NCBI GenBank assembly: GCA_003344405.1
Contig: NOWV01000007.1
Location: 1-64,000 of the forward strand
Direction of reading: 5' to 3'
DNA length: 64,000 bases
Source: Trichoplax sp. H2
Lineage: Eukaryota; Placozoa; Uniplacotomia; Trichoplacea
A program made the position numbers and the translations under genes. Of this stretch, positions 48,964 to 62,900 are shown one piece after another. Within the stretch, counting starts at the first letter, position 1, and every line of letters begins with the position of its first letter. The notes beneath the pieces were generated by a model. That model was not told the DNA's origin, searched no databases, and saw only the letters and a list, made by a program, of their open reading frames with translations.

Positions 48964-51900
48964 ATGGCTGTTGGTATGCTAGTAAGGGAATCATTCCTAT
49001 GGTGGATTGCTGCCATTTATTTATTCGCCTTCACATCCTTCTATCTGCAGATACCTGGTATAAATTTAAAGATTAATTTCTTGCGATGTTTTTTAGAGCC
49101 TAATGTTATCCAGGTCGTAGTGTGGATCGATCAATGAAATGATCAGTCTTAGTTTGTCAGAATAGAGTGTACGATTTAGTTTTAAATAGCGATTTCAATT
49201 CTTATTTTTAACCTGGTTGATACTATTATGGTTATACTTGAGAAATTTTGAATTTATTATGGCGTGGAGCCATTGATAAGTATTCAATTGCATAGATCGA
49301 TTCAAACCTACAACATACCTTGCACAATATCGTCATGATAAGTCGCTAATACAGTATACGCTTGTATAGTATCGTATACGTATGTGCTGACATGTAGAAA
49401 CCATTGCAATGCAGGCATGTTGTAGTGGATGCCGTGCGAATAATATAATATAATTTGGAAGACTTTTAACTAGTTACTTCCTGTCGCCATTGAGCAGAAT
49501 TGTACATTTCTTCTTCTGCTCTTCTTTTATACTGCGTTCAAATAATGTTCGAATCACTGTTCAGTAAATACTGTGGTGGCGCACGCCGTTTTATACTAGA
49601 CTAGACGAGACTAGCGATAATGAACGAACAATACTGTGTGATGGGAAACGTGATCAATGTTCATCAAGAAAAGCGCTATTGAGATAGGATAAAGTAGCCG
49701 TTAGCTCATCATGGACATGGTTATCATGTTGCACAGATTTGCAAGCTTGTCATTCAACAATTTTACTAAAATACAAATTTCATTTTATCTAGTCCAGCCT
49801 AAGATAGTATTGTCAAACAATAATACAATCTAAACATGTACAGTACTTTACTTTATTAGATAAGGATAGAAAACTTTTGTTTGGTAAAATCGAATTTTAT
49901 AGCACAATACCGTAGTTGGTAATACTGCCAGCATTATTTCAATATTTAAAAATAAATTTACAATGAGCGACTTTTAAATATTCAATCACGTCCTAACTTT
50001 TCTTTCAAATTATGTGTAGGTCTGTATGGCAAGAATGGTATTATTCCTGTTGATAACCAACTAGATCTGAAAAACGGTAACGAAAAGTCCATCCGTGTTG
50101 TAGTATTTTAGCGACATTTAAAAACAGGATATTACACCCTTTTAACAGCAGTTTCTCTTGTTTTTTTTTCTAATCATAATTTTAAGTGTTATGATTACAG
50201 TAAATTCTTTATCCTTAGTGTTTATGGTGCAATTTTTACCGCTTAATATTGCTCAATTAATATGACACATTCCCAAGATATTAAAAAATAGGCAAATAGA
50301 CGATGTTGATAACAAAGCTACAATACATTGAAAGTACCCTACAGCATTAGTATACAAACGTATTCTACCAGTACTTTACACTAATTCCTTAAAGCAAATG
50401 TAAAAAAAGATAACATAAGAGTAATATTACAGACAGTTGAAGATAGTAACTATATATTTTAAAAATACTTTTATTTAATAAATGTTGTGGTTGTTGTATT
50501 GTAGATTAAATGGCTAAAATTTACATTTATATAATTATAATTGACGATATACGCGTAATGACTTCATACAATCCGTCATGATATCATTCATTTAATAGTA
50601 AACCTGCATGCCTAAGTAGATTTGATGCTGTGGTTATTCTGGTATATGATTATACTCGTATTTTGTAAGGACTAATATAGCCGCTATACGACAAATCAAA
50701 CTAATCATCAATTAAGCGTTTTCGTAAACTAAAAGAACATGCAATTGAAATGCCTTTTAAATTCATGATCATAATGGTAAAAGTTACTAGTTTGGTAGAG
50801 CTATCAAGGCAAAAATTTTATAAATGACCAATAGAGTCCAGATATTAAATTTTATCTGCAATTTGTTGCAAAATTTGTGATACCATAGTGTCATAACAGT
50901 TACTATAATTGACAAGGAAACACTTTGAGTAAAATATTGACTGCAGTACTACTAGTATATTCATGCTTAATTTAATATATTAAAGTAAATATGGTTTTGC
51001 AGTCTGCACCATATCGGTCTGAGTGACTACGGATGATGTCAGGACGATATTTAACTATTTATTTTATTAACAAATTTGTACTATCATATTATATTCATTA
51101 GTTGATGATCCAGCTAAAAAGTTCTCTTCGACACCGACATTATTATGGTTTATGGGCGATTATGGCTTAGACGCTGAACAATCACTAGAGTTACTATCAA
51201 TTGTTGGTATGCTACTAGCTTGGTTTGCTATGATAACACCTCGTGTTAGAAATGCAGCAACATTCCTTGCTTTGTGGATTTTTTACCTATCTATATTTAA
51301 GGTACCGTACCATTGTAGGTATCTTATTACATAATCGCAAATTGATTATTTTCGTGTACCAAGTTGAAACTATCCAATGCTTCATAATTTGAGTAATGTT
51401 CAGGTCTTATTGTACGTTAAGTAAATAATAAAATCAGTGTGCACAATACGGTTATTGGAGTTCATTAATATTATTAATATTAAACTAGTAGAGGGTACTT
51501 AAAGAAGTACTGCTATCTCTCTGGAAATAAATGACTAATGATGATAACAAGTAATTTATTTTCTGTTTTCTCGTCTAAACTTTTTCTTTTACTGTGCTGC
51601 TATTAATAAACTACATCTTTTAGGTTGGCACTATCTTCCTTTGGTTTCAATGGTAAGCAATCTACTAAACATTGGTTTGTTCGATGTTAATCCAGAAAAT
51701 GATACCTTTTGCCCACTATACTGATGTACCGTTAAAAATAATACAGATAATTAATTGTTATAAATTGACGGACGTACTACTAGTAGCGTTTAAAATGTAA
51801 TAATTAAGGAAAGCGACAACAAACTGTTTCCTTGCTGTGCTGATATTTGTTCGTTCTAATCGATGATACGACCTATTTGTATGGGATATATAGGGATATT

Positions 51901-54491
51901 TTACTTTTGGAAACTGGGTTTTTGGCGATATTCGTTGCCCCTTTTGCTCTAATCAGATCTAGAAAGTACGAACTTTGTGTAGATCGATCATACTAAGATT
52001 TAACTGATATATTAAAAAATTATTGCAGTAATGTCAATATTGCTCTTGACATTTTTTCAACTGATAGGATAGAACCTCAAGCACATGACAATTTAACCAT
52101 GTGGCTGATTAAATGGCTTCTCTTCAGGCTCATGTTTGCGTCCGGCGTAGTTAAGTTAACAAGTGAATGTCCAACTTGGTGGAAATTAACTGCATTAACT
52201 ATCCATTACGAGAGCCAGGTCATTCATTTATTATTATTCGTACTACTGTACTATAAGTTCAAAAAGAGTTTCGAAAATTTCACGACATTAGCGCTATGAA
52301 AAGCTAGATAACGTTTAATAGGCCATTATTTGTTAAGACTACTCTCATTACTATATTCTCGATAGAAAAAAATAAATCTTAAATTATATTCATTATTTCA
52401 TTCAGTGTATTCCAACACCACTAGCATGGTATGCCCATCAACTTCCTGTATGGTTTCAAAAATTTAGCGTTGTAATGACGTAAGTGTTTATTATAATTAT
52501 CTGTGGCGATGATAAATTTATATAAGCAAAGACTTGACAAATTTTATTGCCTGAAGCTTAACTTTTCTTTTTAACTTGCAGCTATGTCATCGAAATTGCC
52601 TTACCTTTCCTATTCTTCTCGCCTATCCGGAGCTTGCGGTTAATTTCATTTTATGGCCAGGTTTATACGACATTATTCAATTGTCATAGTAAAGCATAAT
52701 TAAAGTTTTCTGCACTGCAAGCACTGCAAGTCTACCGTATCTAAAGTATTTGCATTGATTTGTATTGCCTTGGCTAATATTTGTATTTTTCATTTATCAG
52801 TTACTTTTACAGATATTAATCATTCTTACTGGAAACTATAACTTCTTTAACTTATTAACAATTGGATTATGTATTTCACTTTTGGACGAAAACTACTTAG
52901 CGAAGTGGTTTTCAGTTGATAAAGAACCAACCGACAGTTAGTAGTATATGATTGTGTTGCTAGATCACATGTATATGATTATTACACAGATATAATTTTT
53001 ACTATACGCATATCATCTATTCTTCTAGAAGAGGGAACAGGCGCATTACCAACTGGTGTTCAAAGATTTATAGGATGGATTAAATGGCTTCTAACAGCCT
53101 GGGCTATGCTAATGTTATGTTATTGGGTACAGCGATTGTTTACAGTGCGTTTTATGGAAGGAAATCAACCGATAACTTGTAAAATAGGTAATTTGTAATA
53201 TAACGATACGACGCTTTTACTTAACCTTAGTTTAATATTATTATTACCTGACTATACTCCTATTTATCGTTCATTCATGCAGCATTTACCAAAGCCAGTT
53301 TCAATTCTGCACTTGTATCTGCCATGCCTATTACTGTCTGGATAGGTTCGATTAGTTTACTTGCCGAAATCTTAACAACGATTAAAAATTCAATTATTGC
53401 TCCTAATAATGTTGGACAAAAATTCTTTACTACCTTAAAGAGCAGCGTATATATCATTGCAGCTATCGTCCTTTTCTGTATTAGCTTGAATACTCACTGT
53501 GTTCTTGATCCTAAATTACAAAAGTCACTATCACCTGTTATTAAAAAGTGGTATGATGACTCGAAAAGTCTCGAAATAAGCAATCCTTACGGATTATTTC
53601 GAAGGTATATCATTTTGATCGATAGTACAGTAATAAGGTTACTACAAGTTTCTTGCGTTTTGATAATTACCATATACGGAGCATTTTCTTATGTTGATTT
53701 ATGCAGTATGACTGGTGTTGGCGGTCGTCCAGAAGTCGTCATTGAAGGCAGTGATAACTTAAATTCAGGCTGGAAAAAGTACGAATTTTATTACAAGCCC
53801 GGTAACGTTAGAAGATCACCGCCAGTAATAACTCCTCATCAACCACGTCTTGATTGGCAAATGTGGTTTTTGGCTCTTGGCTCCTACGATCAAAATCCAT
53901 GGTTTAAAAGTTTCTTACATCGTCTCTTAACTAATCAGAAAGAAGTTGTTGAACTTCTTCAGTATAACCCCTTCCCTGACAAACCCCCAAAATATATACG
54001 CTCTAAGCTATATCATTATCATTACACTAGATATAACTTCGCCAGAGGCTATGCTGGGTTAGTTTTACTTTAATAATTTCATCTTGAAATCCGCTTGTTC
54101 CATCGGTTGATTTTGTTTTCCTCTGATTTAGTCTTTTCAATACCTCACAATCGTGGTGGAGAAGGGAAATAAAACGGGATTTTTCTACAAGAGTTAGCAT
54201 AGACGATCAAGATATACGAGCAACTATGTATCGATACAGAATGAATTTGGTAAGTTACAATGAAGTCATTTATTTTGTTGTTTTTACGGCTTTTGAATCA
54301 GACAGCTCAAAATATTTATATGTTATTTCTCAATTTTTATACAGCATCCTAAACGTAACATAAAAAAGAACTGGATGATCCGCTTTCTAGAGCAAATTCG
54401 TAAAATATTAAGGCAGGGTCCTGTTATTCCTATTTTCATTGCAATATTTGTAGCTGCTATCACAGTCAACATGCTGAATGGAATTCTATAA
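48964..54491 (+). CDS. LMF2: Lipase maturation factor 2 (LMF family), 13 exons, complete
   Basis: LMF proteins are multi-pass ER membrane proteins; LMF1 is needed to fold dimeric lipases, and LMF2 is its paralogue with a less defined role. Exons: 48964-49057, 50020-50076, 51102-51301, 51624-51652, 51894-51965, 52068-52218, 52406-52479, 52582-52660, 52801-52936, 53029-53187, 53283-54057, 54132-54249, 54345-54491. All phases close, giving 696 residues (human LMF2 is 707). Matches include [75 protein letters not shown]-type [45 protein letters not shown] and a final hydrophobic anchor ([16 protein letters not shown]). I chose the Met at 48964; another in frame at 48922 abuts the poly-C gap. It matches LMF2 better than LMF1. 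Exon 11 (775 bp) is unusually long for this window. Confidence 0.95.
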
Positions 54492-54588
54492 CTCGAAATC
54501 TGTTTACATTACTATTAACAATATAATACTTGTCAAAATTGAATACGTACAAAATTTAAAATGAAAGTAAAGAAATTATAGTTCATTT
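54492..54588. terminator. Very short convergent 3' interval LMF2 / NCAPH2
   Basis: Only 97 bp separate the stop codons of the two convergent genes, so their 3' UTRs and polyadenylation signals must overlap on opposite strands. Confidence 0.6.
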
Positions 54589-57500
54589 TTAGTTTAAACG
54601 ACTTTGTGCTGTATCATCCAAAGAAGGCGCCTTGTAATGCATGAGTGCCTCATGGGGCAAACGGGTGGAAAGCATCTTAACGGTCATTGTATTAACTGGT
54701 GCTTTTTCGTTTTTACCACCATGACTTATTTCTATATTCCCATTATTAGCCTAATATAAATTAGTATGGCATAAACGTTTATGAAAATAATTATGGTATC
54801 ATGGAGAATAATCTGCATACTTTATGTCTAAATTTAAAACTTGACAACCGACAAACTTATTAAACAAGCCTTTTGCATCGTATCTATAGAAGCTAAAATA
54901 TTATGTCAGAGTTTTTATTAACCACTTACCAGCTGTAAAGTGGCAGCAAATAACCTACAGATCTCATATGGTTCCTGTATTAATTTGTAACGTAAATTAT
55001 TGTGTTACCTGTCTAAAATAAAAGCTATAATATTCATATAATGCTACGTAAGTATTTCTCGTCAGTACCTTTTGGCTAACAACGTCTTCGAAGGACACTG
55101 CATCGTCGTTTTCTGAATGAAATAAGAAAGTGTTAAAAAACGATTAAGGCTACTTTAATTTTAGTAGAGTATAATAGTATTCGATATGAAAAATTAATTA
55201 AACTATAAGTATGTTTTATTATTACTCTCTCTTAGAGAGTCCAACACCGATTGACCATACGTATGGATATCAAATGGAGGATGTTTTTCTTCATTTTCAA
55301 GAGCAGGCTTAATTCTGTCTTGCCATTCGTTAACGCGAGATCTTAACGCAGAATCCTCTATATATTGGCGTGTTACCTTGGCATATACGTTCTAAAATAA
55401 CAAATATGTAGCTTTTCAATCTTATACTCTATCAGTTTAGACAATGAATAGTAACCCATTCTCTAAAATAATCATAAAAGTTACAATACCAAGTGCTCCT
55501 TTACAAGCTCTTCGTAAGTTTGCGGTATTTGATTTTCAAGGTTCTGCTCTTCTATTGCTATGGGAATTAGTTCATTCTTAATAACTATATGCTACTACAG
55601 TATATATCATGCACACAAATAATTTCAAATTTTTTATAATACCAATTGGATCAATGCTCATGTTATGTTCATTATTAACTATTTCTTGATCAGGGTTGTA
55701 ATTATTTTCTATTCCGAAATCATCCTGATCGCTATAATCATCATCATAACCACCTATAGGTAGAATCGTGAAATAGTAGAGATTTAGATCAAATGTTAGC
55801 CAACCTAGTACACTTAGTTATTTCCTAGATAATGATACGTCGTATACAATACTTCATTACCGTCAATATTATTCTCCTGATCATCATGTTTATCATGATC
55901 ATCGCTATCTTGCCCGTTTGAGGTCATAAATTTCTAATGTGAATTTAAAAGATGTACAGACAAAACTGATGTCATAAGGCATACAGATTACAAGAAAGGT
56001 ACCAAATTATTGATGTGAGATATATTTGTACGTATTAGTGTAAACTTACGAATAATTTGTTAATTTCTCTACTCAAGATATGCTGATTTTCTGCAAACTC
56101 GTAACTTATATATTCCAAATCTAAAAACATACACGATATATGTTTAGTATGTGTCTAGTTAACTATAACATGTATGGAATAATTTTAGTTTAATGCTGTG
56201 ATAGTAGATCCAATTTATTGCAGATACAGTACGAGTAAAATTACCTTCACATATAACATTCATCGCATGCTTCAGTAGTTTTTGGTTTTGCCTAGTACAA
56301 GCTAAAATAACCACCAAATAAGCAGCAATATCAAGTTTTGTCCTCATCCTACTAATAGATACATTGCAAGTATAAAAAAATGGTTGATCTAAATACAGTA
56401 GCTTACCAGCCCTGCTACAGAACTCTATAATGGATATGCCAGGTTGATTGCTTGTAATACTAATTTGTCCACGCTTTCGCTTACGAATGGCCTGGGTATC
56501 TATAGCAATATTTTTAGGTATGCGCCAATTTCGGCCTGTATCATAAGTAGTAATAGATTAATTGTTATGGAAAGCGGTATATCAGTATAGTGATTTCACG
56601 TATTTGATATTTAAATGTGCTAGCTTACTGGCTTTGAATGCTCTTTCTGGAATGGCATCTTTGTCATGCGGATCGAGAACTTGCCATGCACTATCTTCAA
56701 CGATAGGCTCTTGCTGTTATAAATGAACAGTAAAGTTTATCCGATTAAGTTTACATCAAAAGCAATAAAGTTAAAAACGTAACCAAAATTATATTCAGCT
56801 TATATTAAATCATCTACGAACTTCTATTGCCGGGTGTAGATCGTCCCTGAGTGTATCGTTAATTCCTCCGTTAAAAGTATTGTCATCGGAATTGAAACCT
56901 TATTTTAAACAACAGATACACGATAAGTTTAATTAAATAAAAAAGTTTTAACTAACGCAGTACATGCAATCATTCATTAATACTAATAAATACCATCATT
57001 TTCGGGTATATCTTCATTCTCACCAGATATGAAGCTCTCATCTAACACAAAATATTAAAATCTTAAGTAATGGATTTACTCATATATAACCATATATATA
57101 CATTAATTTATACTTGAAGAACATCTTGCATAAATCTGTTACTAAGTAAGTTATGTAATGAAAAAATGTAGAATTCAATATAATTACTATTGTGGGTGGT
57201 AAATGGCATGATATTATTGTGACCACCATCATTTGCTAAGGTGAAGGCGTTCCTGTTGGCACGTGGCTGGAAGCTAGTATCAATAAGTAAAGCTCCAGAA
57301 TGATGAATCACAGATGTATTGACTCTAAAATCTCCACGATTTCCCAGTACTTCTCCTCTACCACTGTTTACAATATTTCATTCAGATATAGAAAATTGAA
57401 AGGAAATAAGTTAATATTTCCTAGGTATGTATCATACAAATGTGATTTACAGTTAAGGATATAAAAAGCACCTACAGAAAGTGATAATTTTAAAAATAAA

Positions 57501-58932
57501 TATTTTAAATTCTTTCACTTATACGTAGGTAGTTGATACCTTAGTAATTGAACATCACTTTGTCTTTTATGATTATCCGTCGGTAGTAATGATACAGGTG
57601 TTCGAAGACAAATATATGATGAAGTCCGATTTTCGAAATCTTCTTCTATCAGATCAATGTTGTTAGCCTCTTTGATATCATCTAATGAAATGAACTAAAA
57701 GAGAGACATTGACCCAAGATTATTTCAACTACAATGATACTAATTAATTTAATAAGATATTGATGCATTGATTAAGCAAAACTTGACGACGTTATCTTCA
57801 AAATATAATGATGATCGAGTTTTGAAAAGATAAGAATGAAATTTAGACAAGTATACGTACATACGTATATACGTATACAGTACTGTAATATAAATAATTT
57901 TCATGATTAAAAAGTTTTAACGTATAATTATTATTATACCTGCTCTTCTTGATTAAGCTTATGAAATGTAACATCCACATCTTTTCCTTCATCATCAACT
58001 GATGCTGGTTGTTTCTGACGTCTACATTGGTAATAATAATAGGTGCAAATGGTGTTAGAGTTACTGTATCGTTAGGGAAATGATTCATTTGTTAACTATG
58101 TGGAGTTTAAGAATTATAATTGCATTATACATACACACGACTATACTTATTACTTACTGTTTTTCAGCTATTAAATCAAGCGTTTGATAGACTAAAGTGT
58201 ACAAGTATTCGATCTGGAAAGTAAGAATACATAGTCATCTCTTACATGACTGAATATTTAGAATAATTTTACATCTTATAATGCAGAGTACTACAGAGTT
58301 GATATCATGTCTAAGTTAAAGTAAGCAATTTTGAAATACAACGAATATTAGAAATGATCACAAAAGTAGTCATGTTATTATAGCGAAATATAATCATGAA
58401 ATAAATCATACATACTGTACAAGTTAACATTAAATTAGCATTCTGTACACAATACTTCCAATGAGAAAATTTTATTGCAATATTTCATTTGCTTGGCTAC
58501 GTACCTTCCTACTGTATACGCTCGCTGAACCTTGAATTAATAGCGCAGCTTCGGCAAAATTTAAAAATGTTGTGCCTCCATCAAAAGTGAAGGTAATTTG
58601 TTCAAGCTATAGCATGATATGGAATAATTGAAATTAGAAAAGTTTGAATCCTGTACGACAATCCTATCGAATAGCACTTTCCATCATTAAAGTCAACTAG
58701 ACTAAATAATATAACAGTACTTGTCATTTTAACCAACAACGGATGGCTACGTTTATCAGCAAAGGTAATAACATAATAAGGAATGTAAAGTCACGGTCAT
58801 AATTGATCATTGATTGATAATCACCTCATCTAAGTACTCTTCCAATTGTTTGGCAACATCGACTTCCCAATTTTTAGCAAGATCACGAATGGGTTGTAAT
58901 AAATAGGCATAACGGCCATCCTTATCCTCCAT
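54589..58932 (-). CDS. NCAPH2: Condensin-2 complex subunit H2 (kleisin), many exons
   Basis: NCAPH2 is the kleisin that bridges SMC2/SMC4 and the HEAT subunits in condensin II, which compacts chromosomes in the nucleus. The first exon 58825-58932 gives [18 protein letters not shown] and EEYLDE. The second, 58505-58606, gives [20 protein letters not shown] and SASVYSRK, both near-diagnostic. Then 58.15-58.21 ([14 protein letters not shown]), 57.95-58.02, 57.53-57.70 ([14 protein letters not shown]), and 57.1-57.36 ([18 protein letters not shown]). A basic region is at 56.4-56.7 ([20 protein letters not shown]), acidic exons at 55.7-55.9 (Asp/Asn-rich), and the C-terminal winged-helix end at 54.59-54.75 ([20 protein letters not shown], then APSLDD). 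The start ATG at 58932 begins the conserved block. Middle exons are weakly conserved in all species, and their borders here are approximate. Confidence 0.92.
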
Positions 58933-59995
58933 GGCTTTCTAAGCTGAATAGCCAACCAATCTTCCAACTAATCTAGATATAATAATGAGACATATTATAG
59001 GTCGTGCTTGGATCGTCTTTAAAATCACTGCTGATATACTGGACGTATACTGCAGGTTAAGCAGAACTATATATACAATCAGTCATTTCATTCCTACTTT
59101 ACTTATCTAGCCTGTACAACCGTGACAGTGACATTTCTATGCATACGTTATTTGAAATTTTATTAAATTGCTATCAAGATTAAACTAGTCAATAGTAAAA
59201 TGGACATTTGTTCTCTAATCTGTCGATTTGTACTGTATGAACTGTATTATTAAATTATTCCTGTAGTTATTCTTGTATCTATTTGGCATTCTCTGCGTCA
59301 AGGGTAACTATTTCAAATCGACTTGCTTGGATCAACCAATTCAAGTCGATGTTCTGGTAACAGCATAAGCACTATTCTAGCATCATTTGAGCATTAAATG
59401 ACAGTCCACTAAATCATATTCTAGCCTCTGATAAAGACTACCTGAGTACAAAACAAGTCAAATGTTATTTTTTTGCACATTTTTTCTTACTCTCGATAGG
59501 ATTAGGTTGATCAATTTTCCTTTAATGGATGCTCTTCCACTGGATGTTGGACGTCCAGTGAAATCTCGTCTGTCGTCTATTTGTATATTCCCGCCTTTTT
59601 GGTCTGGTGTGGATACAGTATATAGTACTGTAAAGTACAGTGTACAGTACTTCAATATACAGTGCATAGTACTCTATGCATTATTAGTAAAACTATCGAA
59701 AGTGATCTTTCATGTCTGCACGGTCTAGTGGATAGAGGCATGGCCATTGACCAGGCGCTTCTACTGGTTATACTGTACAGTTTTGTCAGGACAGGACGGG
59801 ACAGGACACCAGGACCAGAGGGATCAGTAAAAGGAAAGAAAGAGCCAGAGCTCAGGCGCATGGCGTGGCTGACCCTTCATACAGACTGTAGGTTAGGGTA
59901 CGGTCACTACGATGTGTGAATCTCAGGCCATTACCGCATCTTGGCCAGCATTGCCAGCCATCTTCCTTCGTCTCGAGTCGTGAAAAATTTGAATT
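58933..59995. promoter_or_regulatory. Divergent region NCAPH2 / SR gene, with repeat-like GC-rich block
   Basis: Contains a TACTGTA/TACAGTA cluster (59605-59665) and a GC-rich AGGACAGGAC-type block (59785-59830) that resembles the GGTCCG block of 18.5 kb in composition. It also contains CACGGTCTAGTGGATAGAGG (about 59718), which resembles the 5' half of a tRNA. Short frames on both strands (59458-59919) have no family match. The 3' part presumably includes the SR-gene promoter. Confidence 0.4.
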
Positions 59996-62900
59996 ATGCC
60001 CCGTCGAAGGCAACTTTTTGTAGGCCGACTTCCTCGATCAACATCATCGCGAGATTTGGAAGATATCTTTTACCGATATGGCAGAATGACCCGATGCGAT
60101 GTCAAAAGCGGTAAATTTTGTTCCAAGTAAAGTACTGATTGACGGAAATGCAATTGATTTTTTCTGTGACTACTCACTGTAGTGCTCAGTGAACAACCAA
60201 TTCTTCGTTCGTTTTGGTCATTTATTTTGAAAATGGATGACAGATGAACGGTTCTACAAATATTTCCAACGTTTTATTATCCATTACAAGCTAATAATTT
60301 ATAGCTAAAATGACAGAGAATGAAAGTTTTAACTGCGCTTCGTAAGGGAACGCTAAAAGAAAATTCTCCTTTTCATAGACTGTACATTAGGTATTCTTTC
60401 TTTCTTTGATACGGCGGTGATCAACCACCTCAGCTGAGTCATCTACTCTAATCAATACGAATACTAGGTTGCTGTAGTAGTTCATTTGTGACTTTTTTAT
60501 TTGCATACAGTACACTCACTCAAAATAATAAGGTTGAAATAGTAGTAATCCGATATAAAATTAGCTTGACATATTTCCGACATTGGATACAGTACTGTAT
60601 ACTGTACTCAAATCAAGGACTACGAAAGGAAAAAGACAATGCCAAACACCAATCACTAGTCAATTTTTATGCCATGAGGCAGGTTGTAGTTATTACTAAC
60701 TTTTAACCAACCATGAGCCAGCTATCATTAATTAACTAGAGTGCTATCCATGCCTATGGTAGACTTTCACTTTGCAAGAAATATTTGTAGGAGATTATCT
60801 CGAACTTCAGCACAACTTGTATTATTGTACACTAGAGTAGATATTGGAAGCTTGAAATGATGATTTATTTATGCCAACTGTACAAGTCATCGTCACTGTA
60901 GTTACTCAAAACATTACTTATGGTGTATACTCTGAAGTGATTTAGCATCTTTAAACATTTCTTGGTCGTTTTACGATAATACGAATGTCCATAAAATACT
61001 GAAATTTCACTAAATTCAATGGAGCAATTGAGATTGACATTTATCATTACAAATGTACCCACGAAATGATATCTGATAAGTAAATAATACAGTACAGTTG
61101 GATGCCACTTTTGCTTGTCTTTTTGAGTTCTTTATGTCTATTCTTATTGAAAATTTTTATTTTATGGCTAATCTAACAAATTAAAGGATAATAATCTTTT
61201 AGAATTTCACTATTTATACAAACTTTCATTCTTGCCGTTGCCGACCTACACTAACTAATTAATCAGATCGATAACGACAAGCCTGTGTAGACGCGAAAGG
61301 GTAATATCGTTGGCTAATAATTAACTTAATATCATTTTACCCTATTTATATGTTAATCGAACTATTCCTTCTATCAACCATTTTTTAACTCATGGATTGT
61401 GATAAAGGACCTGGGCTAGGTAGGAACGTAAGCCAATTAAATCTACTATATCCAATGTACATTGAGCAGTAATAATTATTATATGTATTGACTGACACCA
61501 TCGTAAGTGTGTGGCTGTAAACTGATTAAGAAGTTACTGTTATACGCGTCCATATCGAGTCGTTGTCATTGAGTACCTTACTATCAAATACATACTATTC
61601 TAGCTTAACTAGTCAGTTATTATCTGCAATGCTGTCTGTATTACATAAGCCAATAGTAAATCAAAATACAATTTCTATGCGCTTGTTGATGTAACCGCTA
61701 TATTACGGCTTTACTACTGTACTTTACTATGCAGCATATTGTAAAGTACTCTATAGTTTCTAAATTTATTTCCTATCTCTTTAATAGCATATGGCTTTGT
61801 CGAATATGAAGATCCGCGCGATGCTGAGGTAAATAAGACCCTGCACACTAGGGGAAGTAAAATGTTACGTGATTGTATCTAACGCAATTGCCAACATTAA
61901 TGCTATGAGATCACATTAACCAAGTAAAATTGTTTTAGAGCGAATAGCAATTTAAATGCAATATCATGGTATAGCTATATATGCTCAAGGTGGCAATAAC
62001 TGGTGGCTTATTTATTTTCTGCTAAATACGGGCATTATAAGAAATGTTAGAAAGTGTAGCATAGAATGCTCTACTTGTGTTAAATTAGTAAGCTTCTTTT
62101 TATAGCGTAATTTCGTTAATAGAGTTACAATAGATGGCTTAGTTAGATGGTATAGCTTTTAACTATTTTACCGAGAATTCTTCGCTGGCATTAGACAGCT
62201 TGTATTTACGTTTACGTTAGTTTACGCGTAAACGGTAGTACAAATGGGACTGTTCCATGATTTCAATTCGTATTCATCTAATCTCAAGTATGATAATATA
62301 TTGTATAGCACTTTCATACATTTCGCAGTGCTTAAAATGAAATTGGATGATAAATTGAGTCAGAACAAAGATAAAATACTATGGTAATGTCAATAAGAAT
62401 AGGTATGATGATTCTATTATACGAGTAATTATACAGCTACCATCACTACTTTTACGGCCAACTATTGTAGCAGGTGAAGTCATTGATGAAGCTAATGCTG
62501 ATTAGACTATATAAAAGTTAACAGTAAAATACTGCTTATGAATTAGTACAGTAAATATCAACAATCAACTACTATACAAATTGTAATACTTGCTTGTTTT
62601 AGTACTAATATTAATTGTATTTTTTACATAAAATGCTAAAACTTACCAATTATATTACAGAGTACAGCGATTTCAGACAATATTACAGAAATGAAGATCT
62701 TCATATGCTTAACAGATCTTATCGCATACACCAAACAGAGTTACTTTCTAACTTAACCACGGCTCGCTAGCTTTGCCTTAATACTTCAGAGTCTTTAATT
62801 GCTTTCGCTAAAATAAGCTTAACATCGTATTATATAATTTTGACTCGGTAATACAGAATTATAGTTGCCATATAAAGCAATGGTAGGATATGATCGTGCA

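Noticed and set aside
53275-53457. Minus-strand frame inside LMF2
   Set aside because: Antisense shadow of the long LMF2 exon 11.
59458-59919. Overlapping frames on both strands in the NCAPH2-SR interval
   Set aside because: Repeat-like, GC-rich low-complexity DNA with no family similarity and no splice context.
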